From: Limnanthes douglasii subsp. nivea
Taxonomy: Eukaryota > Streptophyta > Magnoliopsida > Brassicales > Limnanthaceae
Reading direction: 5' to 3'
Length of the DNA stretch: 64,000 nucleotides
Assembly: GCA_036936605.1 (NCBI GenBank)
Contig: JAUPFV010000005.1
Span: forward strand, 8,828,589 to 8,892,588
Under the pieces are notes generated by a model. It was not told the origin of the DNA. It did no database searches and was given only the letters and a program-made list of their open reading frames with translations. The number at the start of each line of letters is the position of its first letter. Within the stretch, counting starts at the first letter, position 1. A program made the position numbers and the translations under genes. Below are positions 51,913 to 61,000 of this stretch, piece after piece.

Positions 51913-52484
51913 TTAACGAAAAAACTCTCAACCTACTAGAATCTATGCATAGGAAAACAAAATTTCCGACTATTGATTTCGCTTCAGTTTTGGAACTTGT
52001 GATTTGTCACTATAATTTATGCACTTCATTTCCCACAACTATGAAAAGAAAAGTTTACGTCTTTAAGTAAGAATAAAACAAAATAAAAAAATAACAACAT
52101 ATGATTTATGTTATTGAGATTATGGAAAAATCCTACTTTCATGGGCACATATTCGATTTTATAGATGGAACAATTACAAGAAATTACAAAAATAAAAATA
52201 CAATAAAATATGCAGTTCAAAACTTCTCAAAATAAAGTATCAAGTTTTTAATGCTATCTTTCAGCTCTCAATATTTATCTCAGTTTATTTTTATTTATTA
52301 TCTTTCAGAATTCTCTTAGCTTCTGAATTCATTAAAATCCTGTTACTTTTTTTTCCTCTCACAAACAATTACTTCTCTGAGATATATATTTAATCTTAAA
52401 TATGATGTAGATTAGGACCAACGAACACCATGTTCACAAAAACAAACCCATGACATTATAAGAACTTGTACTGTTTTTTAGATT
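51913..52484 (-). other. Possible degraded 5' LTR of the minus-strand Copia; otherwise no gene
   Basis: Begins TGTTAACG next to a primer-site-like sequence, which would make it the LTR of the relic to its left. No matching 3' LTR was found on the other side, so the right boundary is unknown. AT-rich, with no motif-bearing open frame. Confidence 0.3.
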
Positions 52485-52639
52485 AGTAATTGTGATCAAA
52501 TAATACACCAGCCAATTATAACAAACTTATACTATATTCAAATAAATGGTTATGATAAAATAATACACCAACCAGTTATAACAAATTTTTACTATATTCT
52601 AGTAAATAACTATGATTAAATAGTACTACTAATTATAAC
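52485..52639. repeat. Short tandem repeat, about 63-bp period, 2.5 copies
   Basis: Repeated pattern ATAATACACCA, then ATTATAACAAA, then TACTATATTC at about 52,500, 52,562 and, partly, 52,618. The minus-strand Copia at 52,640-57,166 is inserted immediately to its right. Confidence 0.7.
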
Positions 52640-52788
52640 TGTTAAGAAACAAATAGAGAAAAGAAAAAAGTAGCCTCCAAGAAGCGGCTAGGGTTTATTA
52701 TTTAGAAAGTGTATGCATTACATGAACATAGGCTTATATTTATGGATAAAATAAAGGGCTAATAGGCTTGGGCCCTTATATCTCTAAC
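52640..52788 (-). repeat. Copia II 3' LTR
   Basis: About 149 bp. Starts TGTTAAGAAACAAATAG and ends near TATCTCTAACT on the plus strand. The exact inner boundary is uncertain by a few bases because the two LTRs differ there. Confidence 0.8.
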
Positions 52789-52801
52789 TCCCTCTCTCAA
52801 A
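52789..52801 (-). other. Copia II polypurine tract
   Basis: CCCTCTCTCAAA on the plus strand, a purine run on the minus strand directly preceding the 3' LTR. It primes plus-strand DNA synthesis in LTR elements. Confidence 0.65.
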
Positions 52802-52802
52802 C

Positions 52803-53545
52803 TCACAATACAACAGTAATAAACATTAAGAGTTTGTCACAAATAAAACAAAACTGCGCTGTTGACTGAGCCTTTGTGAAAATATCAGCAACCTGCAAAG
52901 CTGATGGAACATATGGAAGCGAGATAGTGCCAATCTGAAGATGCTGCCGAGTGAAGTGACAATCTATTTTAATGTGCGTCGTCCTCTCATGAAAAATATA
53001 ATTTTTTGTTATCTGCATGGCGATTTTGTTATCATAATGTAAGGAAGTAGGTTTAGTAACATTAACCCCCATATCTTCAAGAAGCCATCGTAACAAAAAA
53101 CTCTCACATGTGGTCACATCCATAGCACGATACTCAGCTTCAGTAGACGATCTAGAGACAACATCTTGTTCTTGCTTTTCCATGAGATTAATGAATCTCC
53201 AAAGAAAATAAAGAAAGTCGTAGTAGGTTTTCGGTCATGAGGATCACTATCCCAATCAGCATCGCTATAGGCACGCAGTTTAAGTGAAGAGGTCGAAAGA
53301 AACAAAATACTCTGGAACTGAGTGCCAAGAAGATATCTCAATATTCGAAGAACAACTCCCCAATGGACGGATGTAGGAGCAGTAACAAACTGACTAACCA
53401 CATGAACATCATAAGCTATATATGATGGACTAACTGTAAGATAGACCAAGTTCCATACGAGAGTTCGATATAGAGTTGGGTCTGACAAAGAAACACCATC
53501 AGTCGGAGAATACCGAGCATTAGTTTCAAGAGGTGTATCTACCAT
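52803..53545 (-). pseudogene. Copia II RNase H region (two overlapping frames)
   Basis: Minus-strand stretch 53,114-53,545 holds the link between reverse transcriptase and RNase H (VDTPLETNARY, then RILRYLLGT, SDADWDSDP). Stretch 52,803-53,183 in another frame holds the RNase H end (SRSSTEAEYRAM, DNKIAMQI, HIKIDCHF, QVADIFTKA). A frameshift around 53,114-53,183 separates them. Motif order is that of Copia RNase H. Confidence 0.85.
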
Positions 53546-53640
53546 CTTGTTATCAGAAAGTCACGCTCGCTCTAATAAATCAGATATATATTTTTTATGA
53601 GAGAGAATATAATCTTTTGGAGAGTGAGCCACCTCAATAC

Positions 53641-54102
53641 CTAAAAACAACGCAATAGTTTTAAGTCCTTTATCGCAAAGCGCAGAGCCAAATCATGTTT
53701 TAGTGCCTCAATGCCATCAATATCATCACCTGTAATGATCATACCATCTACATATAGGGATAAAATAATTCGTCCTGCACTTGTACATCTAATAAACAAG
53801 GTTGAATCATGATTGCTAGCAAGAAAACCAAGTGAAGTAATAACCATAGAGAATTTTTCGAACCAATCACGAGGAGCTTGTTTGAGACCATATAAAGCTT
53901 TCCTAAGTCGAAAAACTTCCCCTGTTTTCTGAGCAACACCTGAAGGATAAGTCATGTAAACCTCCTCATGAAGATCACCATTCAAAAATGCATTTTTGAC
54001 ATCTAGTTGGAAGATCTTCCACTGGCGAACGAATGCAACCGCAATAAGAGTACGAACTGTTGTCATTTTTGCCACTAGGGAAAATATCCCATTATAATCC
54101 AT
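53641..54102 (-). pseudogene. Copia II reverse transcriptase fragment
   Basis: 153 codons open, with IFQLDVKNAFLNGDLHEEVY, ALYGLKQAPRDW and the catalytic box. The box reads YVDG here, so one of the two active-site aspartates of the usual YVDD is replaced by glycine. The N-terminal part continues in other frames up to about 54,240, and the C-terminal part is shifted after 53,641. A reverse transcriptase with this change would not be expected to be active. Confidence 0.88.
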
Positions 54103-54237
54103 ACCATACTTCTGTGAATACCCTTCTGCTACGAGATGAGCCTTGAATTTTTCAATAAACCCATCACACTTTGTTTTTATTTTATAGACTCATCGAGAGC
54201 CGATTATATGCTTACAAGATGGAGGTTTAACTATATC

Positions 54238-54934
54238 TCATGTATGAGTTTGATAAAGAGCGGTAAGCTCTTCGACTATTGAATTTTGCCAACGAGGATC
54301 AGAAACAGTTTCTTTAAACGACTTAGTTTCATATAAATCATGTATGCTTTCTAATGAAAGAGGTGAAAGAAACCGAGTAAGAAGAATACGCAAAATCTGG
54401 TAGTTTTGTAGACTTATTTGGATTAGTAGATCTTCTGAGGGGTGAAGCTGGTGGTTCACTAAAAGAAGGAGCTGAATCAGGCCTTGATGGAGCATAACTA
54501 GTATCAGCTGTAGTCAATATCTCATGAGCTGTCACATCAATATCAATGGGTATGTCGCTATTATTTTCAGTAGGATCAATAGTCTGAAGTTTGGTACTTT
54601 CTATATTACGTGATTTAGCTGGAATCGAATAAAACGGGATATGCTCAAGAAATGTAACAGGTCGAGAGACATAAAGTTTCTGACTAGTGGGATCAAAACA
54701 ACGATAACCTTTCTGTCTAATACCATAACCCAAGAAAACACATAATGCGGATTTGGGGCCCAATTTGTTGCGTTTCACATAAGGACGAAGGACAAAACAT
54801 GTACATCCAAACACTCGTAAGGAAGAATAATCTGGAAGTTGTCCGTATAACTTCTGAAATGGAGACATCCCTGTATTATGAGCAGTGTGAATTCGATTAA
54901 TCACATATACAGCAGTATGAATTGGTTCTCCCAA
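54238..54934 (-). pseudogene. Copia II integrase C-terminal region and linker
   Basis: 198 codons at 54,338-54,934 with AVYVINRIHT, SPFQKLYGQLPDYSSLRVFG and CVFLGYGIRQKGYRCFDP, typical of the region after the Copia integrase core. A shifted stretch at 54,238-54,495 continues toward reverse transcriptase (SDPRWQNSIVEELTALY). Confidence 0.8.
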
Positions 54935-55218
54935 AAAATAGTAGGAACCTCAGCAGATAAAAGAAAAGATCGAGCTGTCTCAACAATGTGACGATGCTTT
55001 CTTTCTGCAACACCATTTTGCTGAGAGGTGTCAGTACAAGAAGACTGATGTATGGTACCATCAGATGTAAGCAACTTAGTAAAATAATTGGATGTATATT
55101 CACTCCTTAAGTCACACCTGAAGCATTTTATTACACCAGAATATTGAGTCTTAACAAGTACCCAAAATTCTCTATAAATTCCAAGGAAATCTGATCTCTG
55201 CTTCATATGGTAAACCAA
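54901..55218 (-). pseudogene. Copia II integrase core fragment
   Basis: 105 codons containing the second acidic position within IKCFRCDLRSEYTS and the third within NGVAERKHRHIVE of the D,D,E integrase catalytic set. The first lies in the upstream frame (IIHFDVW near 55,290). Frame breaks on both sides. Confidence 0.8.
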
Positions 55219-55271
55219 AGTATCTTGAGTATAATCATTAATGAAAGAAACATAGTAGAAAGAACCACCTT

Positions 55272-56000
55272 TTATAGAGACATGAGATGAACCCAGACAT
55301 CAAAATGAATAATATCAAACAGAGCAATAGAAGAAGTAACACTTTCATTAATTGGTAACGTCGAAAATTTTGCAAGTTTACAACCACTAAAATCCGAGAT
55401 GTTACAAGTGTTTAACTGACCTAAAGCACTTATAAAGACTAAAAAATTTAAACGTGAAGCAGATATACGTCCTAGACAAAAGTGCCAAAGATAAAATTCA
55501 GATGATGAAGGATTCAAACGAAACGAAGACAAATCAACACCAGAGGCAACAATATTAGTCAAGTACGTTTCAACACCATATACCTCCACATTTGTTACTT
55601 CGAGTTTCTCTAAAACATAGAGTTTTCTTATTTTACAACATGTCCCAATCATTCTATGAGTTTTTTGATTTTGTATAGCACAAACAGAATAAAAAAACAA
55701 GATGTAATAACCATATTTACACAATTGGCTAACCGGAACAAGATTCAAAACAAGGGTGTGAACGTAGTAAACATCGGATGACGATATATGAAGGGTACAA
55801 ATAGAGCCAATACCCGCTATTAACATTGGTGTATCACTAGCAGATAAAACATATATGGGTGAAACATGAGACAACAAAATAAAATTCGACATGTGAGGCG
55901 ACATATGATGAGACACACCCGAATCCAAAATCCACAATGATGAATCAAAACCTGAAGTGGAAGACAAAGACATACCTAAATGGTATGCAGATGTAGACAT
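55272..56000 (-). pseudogene. Copia II protease and pre-integrase region
   Basis: 242 codons open. The aspartic protease motif is in LWILDSGVSHHMS (about residues 22-34). A pre-integrase stretch LWHFCLGRIS follows, where the usual LGH reads LGR, and then the first integrase aspartate in IIHFDVW near the end. The open frame stops at 55,272, before the rest of the integrase core. Confidence 0.82.
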
Positions 56001-57017
56001 AACAAAGTTCTTCTTATTCAGTTAGTAACTAGTAAACTTTTGAAAGTCATATTTTCCTATCATATTCGCAATACGATCCACAATCTCTAATCAAATCAAA
56101 ATCTTAATCAAACCCCAAATCCAAAATCAAACTCAGTCTAAATTCAAAATATCAATGGTCCAGCGAAATCAAATCAAATACTAAAATCAGAACCCAAAAC
56201 GAGATCCAAATACCAAACTAAATCCAAATACCAAATATCAAGTCTAAATACCAAACTAAATCCAAATACCAAACAACAAACATGTTGCACTGTTCCATTA
56301 GTGATTTCTCCTGAATTGTAGCACTGAATCATAATCCAACTGGTCAAATTGAAGGATTGGATATCCTGAACACGCTCTCCAAAATTCAGCAAAAACTGAC
56401 ATCGTGTTCCTTTCGATCAAACCGTTTGACTGGGGCTGCACACAACACATCCGAAAACTAAAAACTGTATCTATTCTGACGAAAAACAGATCAAAATTTC
56501 CAACACAAATCCAATCGAAACACAAGAGATCAAATTGGAAACCACACAAAAGCTGATCCAAAACAAAACGAAAATCCAACTGAACGCACAATCGAAATCA
56601 AAATAAAAAATCAATGCAGCTTTTACGACAAATGTCTTTTCTATTATGAATCGAAATCCAAATTAATCTTTTGTAATTATTTTTACCAATTAACTAATTC
56701 TCTCAAATTAATTAATCGATGCAATTTCACCAATTAATTCAACTTACTATTTCAATTTTACTAATAATTACAATTTTAAAATTAATTCGGTTGCAATTTT
56801 ACCAATTAATAGCACCATACCTTCACGAGTATTCCGTAATTTCACAAATTAATTCAACTATTACGATTTTACTAATAATTCAACTTGTAATTTTACAAAT
56901 TTATATGTTCACGACAATACTTATCTATTCTATCCGGTTTGTGATCGACCGACTCCCTTGCTGATAGATCTACGAAATAGGGGATCCTTATGCATCATCG
57001 ATCAAATTATTTTAGGG
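56001..57017 (-). other. Copia II leader/gag position without recognisable gag
   Basis: About 1 kb between the primer site and protease. Translations show no UBN2-type gag or zinc knuckle. At about 56,205-56,275 there is a small repeat of CCAAATAC and CCAAACTAAAT steps, and 56,640-56,920 is built from AATTAATTC and CAATTTTACC repeats. Gag has been deleted or replaced. Confidence 0.5.
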
Positions 57018-57027
57018 TCTGATACCA
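57018..57027 (-). other. Copia II primer-binding site
   Basis: TCTGATACCA on the plus strand, i.e. TGGTATCAGA on the minus strand, complementary to the 3' end of initiator tRNA-Met. It directly abuts the 5' LTR. Confidence 0.85.
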
Positions 57028-57166
57028 TGTTAAGAAACAAATAGAAAAAAAATAAGTAACCTCGAAAAAAACTGCTAGAGTTTATTATTTAGAAAGCCTA
57101 TGTACATAGAACATACACTTATATTTTAAAGGGTTAATTGATTTGGGCCCTCTTATCTCTAATTAA
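57028..57166 (-). repeat. Copia II 5' LTR
   Basis: About 139 bp, starting TGTTAAGAAACAAATAG. Shorter than its partner through small deletions (for example around the ATTTTAAAGGG stretch near 57,125). Followed by the candidate target duplicate ATAAC. Confidence 0.8.
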
Positions 57167-57171
57167 ATAAC

Positions 57172-57955
57172 AAAATTATATCACGTTAATACATGAACTA
57201 TTATAAGATAAATCCAATTAATATACTAAATAAGTTTGAGACTGATTTCACACTAAACGTAACTTAAAAGTTTTCTGAAACCGAGGCTTAACGCATGCCA
57301 AAATTCTCTACTATCATGGGAGACTTACACATTTGCGTTGAGATTTGACTCGTGCTACGACCAAACTCAATGTTAAGACCCAACTTCTTACAGTGACCGA
57401 AACCTTCTACTCTGAGACCGGAACTCTGTAGTTACCCAACCCTTTTTGGATGACAATCTCCTTTGAATAGCCAAACTTAAACCCATTAACCGAAACCAAA
57501 CTTTATATTGGACCATGTAAAGTTTTTTTATTTTGTATAACCTCTGTCTAACATTATTCAATATAATTATATAGAAAAAATAATACAAAATGAGTTTGGT
57601 AATATTATTAAAATTTTAATTTTGATATATTTCTTCCATTAAAGTTGTTATTTCGGTCCATGTAAAACGGTACAATGTAATCAAGTATTGGTGCAGTCTA
57701 TGCATTGGTTCTCTTTACCAGCACACAAAACAGTAATAAATTCTTTATAGTTTCTTAACGTAGCTAGTTTTGGTGTAAATCAGTAGTGTGCTAAAATAGA
57801 GAGAGCTCAGGCTCATTTTCATGCAAGTTTGAATAAACGCATCAAACCAGTTTGCATAGTAAAGGCTTTGTCTTGAGACCCTAACATCAGTACCAAACAA
57901 CGTCGACACCTTTTCGTAAGGTTAGTCCTTCTCTCTCTAACCTACAACAGACTTC
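57172..57955 (+). promoter_or_regulatory. Upstream region of the B3 gene
   Basis: No mobile-element motif was seen. It should hold the promoter and 5' leader of the gene starting at 57,956. No convincing TATA box could be fixed by eye. CT-rich sequence (CCTTCTCTCTCTAACC, about 57,928-57,943), common in plant 5' leaders, lies just before the start codon. Confidence 0.35.
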
Positions 57956-58063
57956 ATGGCTGAAAGCATTATGTTTTGTAAGAGATCGGAAATGACATTC
58001 GAGTCAAAGACACCTACTTTCTTCACAGTAATATTCGAACCACCTGTACCAGATCAGTTGCTT
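57956..58063 (+). CDS. B3 gene exon 1
   Basis: 108 bp, 36 codons. It contains the first strand of the B3 fold (TPTFFTVIF). It is followed at once by the donor GTAAGTG, the last two bases of which are now supplied by the Copia LTR. Start chosen because it is the first ATG in the frame that joins exon 2, with G at +4. Confidence 0.78.
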
Positions 58064-61000
58064 GTAAGTGTTAGTGCAGAAGACAAAGGTTAATGGTGAG
58101 AGTAAATGAAAATGAGAGAAGCAGAGGAGTTAATGGAATGTGAAAAGAAAATGACTTAATTCATTCAATAGAAATGCTTGTTAAAATACATATAAAGGTC
58201 ACTAACACACGTTAAGTGACTGACACAAGTTAAAAAAAAGATATAAGTAAAGTAAAGCTGCAGAGGACAACCAAAAGACACAAAATGTTAACATAAAATA
58301 ACAGCTTCTAAATAATTCTAACACTCCTCCTTGTTTAGAAGCTGCAAACTCCAAGTCTTTTTCTCAAATCTTCAAACTTGCTTAGTGGCAGAGGTTTAGT
58401 GAAAATATCTGCAATTTGATCTTCAGATTTGCAGTAACACAGGCTCACATCACCACTCTTTTGAACTTCTCGAACAAAGAATAGCTTGATATTGAAGTGC
58501 TTAGTCTTTCCATGAAAGACCGGATTGTTTGAGATCGCAATGGCAGCCTGATTATCAACTAGTATTTCAGTTCTTTGTTTTTGCTCCACGTTTAGATCAA
58601 CTAGAAGTTTCCTTAGCCAAAGAGCTTGATTAACAGTAGCTGCAGCAGCTATAAATTCTGCTTCAGCAGTGGATTGAGCTACTGTTTCCTGCTTTCTTGA
58701 ACTCCAAGAGAATATACCTGATCCGAGGGAAAAACAGTAACCTGATGTACTTTTCATATCATCAATCGAGCCGCCCCAATCACTGTCAGAGAAACCAATT
58801 AGTTTCATCTCTTTCTGCTTCAAAAACTTAACTCCATAATTCCAAGTCCCCTTTACGTATCTGATAACTCTTTTCGCTGCTGTCATGTGAGTTTCGTTGG
58901 GACAAAACATGAATCTGGAGAGAATACTTACAGCATTTAATATGTCCGGTCTGGTTGCTGTCAAATACATCAAACAACATACCAAACTCCTGAACTCATC
59001 TTCAGTAACCTTAGCAGAACCATCATCTTTGACCAGCTTCTCCTTTTGATTCATATGAGTATTCATTGCTTTGCAATCTTCCATTTGAAATTTTTTAAGT
59101 ATCTGCTTTGCATACGTTCCTTGACATATGAACACTTCATCTTGGCTTTGTTTGATCTCAATGCCGAGGAAGTATGACATCAAACCAAGGTCTGTCATTT
59201 CGAAAAACTCTTCCATTTCGAGTTTAAACTGATTAATTTGGTCAAGGCTGTTTCCTGTAATTAACAAATCATCTACATAAAGAGAAATGATTAAGGTGTT
59301 TGTACCTTCATTCTTGACATACAATGTGAGTTCAGATTGACTTTTGCGAAAGCCAAGACCCACCAAATGATCATCAATCTTGCTGTACCATGCTCGCGGA
59401 GCCTGTTTTAGGCCGTATAAAGCCTTTTTCAACAAATAGACTTTATCTTCATTCCCTCTGTTTACAAAACCTTCAGGTTGTTCAACAAAAATTTCTTCTT
59501 GCAAGTCTCCATTTAAGAACGCAGATTTAACATCAAGTTGGAACACTTTCCAACTATTTTGAGCAGCAAGAGCAAGCAGTAATCTTACCGTGTCAAGCCT
59601 AGCAACAGGTGAAAATGTTTCCGAATAGTCCACTCCAAACACTTATGCATATCCTTTTACAACAAGTCTTGCTTTGAATCTGTTAACTGAACCATCAGGA
59701 TTTAGCTTTGTTCTGAAAACCTATTTTACACCAATTATTTTTCTGTTTAGAGGTCGATCAACCAACTCCCAAGTTTTATTTTTTACGATCGTCGACAGCT
59801 CCTCCTGCATTGCAGCCATCCAATGTTGGCTGTCTTTTGCATCACAGAACCCTGTAGGTTCACAGACAGCTACATTACACCTTTGATAAATATTAGACAG
59901 AGACCTAGTACCTCTTACCGGAGCATCATCAACTGAAGCATCTTGCCCCTCAACTCTAGGTTCTTCTTCTTCTATCATGCTACCATTGATTGAACTTTTT
60001 TGTGAAATAAAATTCTGGTTCACTTTGGTTGATTCTTCCCAATTCCATTGCTCATTTTCAATAAAATGAACATCTCTGCTCACTATAACTCGACCCATAA
60101 GTGGCTGGAAAATTTTATAAGCTTTGGATATACTGTTATACCCAATTAAAATTCTGGCTTCTGCCTTTTTATCAAGCTTATCTCGCTTGACCAGTGGAAT
60201 ATAAGTGAAACAAAGGCAGCCAAATATTCTAAGAAACTTTAAAGAAGGTTTGTAACCATACCAAGCTTCAAATGGTGTCAAGTCTTTTACAGCTTTCGTC
60301 GAAATTCGATTTTGCAAGAACACAGCAGTGTTTGCTGCTTCTCCCCAAAAGCATTTTGGAAGATTTTTTTCATGAAGCATGCATCTCGTCATCTCCATTA
60401 TAAATCGATTTCTTCTTTCACTGACTCCATTTTGTTGAGGAGAATATGGAGCTGTCAATTGATGTTCAATTCCAGCATCTTCACAAAACCTGTTAAAATT
60501 TTCCGAGGTGTATTCTCCACCATTATCAGACCTTATAGTCTGAATCAAACATCCACTTTCATTCTCAACTCTTGATTTGAATTTCCAAAACACACCAGCA
60601 ACTTCTGATTTTTGCTTTAAAAAATAAATCCAACACATTCTTGTTAGATCATCAATAAAAATGATGTAATAAAGATTACCATTTAGTGATGGTGTTCGTT
60701 GAGGACCGCAGAGATCAGTATGAACCAGCTGTAGCTTTCTCGAGGCTCTCCAAGCTTGTTTAGGAAATGGTTTCCTGTGTTGCTTCCCAAAATTACAAGC
60801 CTGACAATGAGGCATGTCATCATCAATGTCTGTGAGTCTTTCAACCAGCTTCTTTGACTGCATATGAAGCAGCCCTCGATGATGAAAATGCCCAAGTCTT
60901 TTATGCCAAATCTCAGTAGCACAAGGTCTGGATTTAAAAGCCATCTGCTCCTTTTCCATTGGATTTAGAGCAAAACTTTTTGCTTTCAATTCAACATTGA

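Larger units (their letters stand above)
52640..57166 (-). mobile_element. Copia element II, old copy with short diverged LTRs
   Basis: About 4.5 kb on the minus strand. The terminal repeats are 52,640-52,788 and 57,028-57,166, both starting TGTTAAGAAACAAATAG on the plus strand and sharing GTTTATTATTTAGAAAG and GGGCCC. A primer site lies next to the right LTR and a purine tract next to the left one. A candidate 5-bp target duplication ATAAC flanks it (52,635-52,639 and 57,167-57,171). Internal order is protease, integrase, reverse transcriptase, RNase H, matching Copia. The pol frame is broken many times and gag is not recognisable. LTR divergence, with indels, is much greater than in the element at 58,069-62,582, so this is the older insertion. 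Confidence 0.88.

Noticed and set aside
56719..56964. An 81-codon plus-strand stretch rich in Ile and Leu.
   Set aside because: It comes from AATTAATTC and CAATTTTACC low-complexity repeats inside Copia II.
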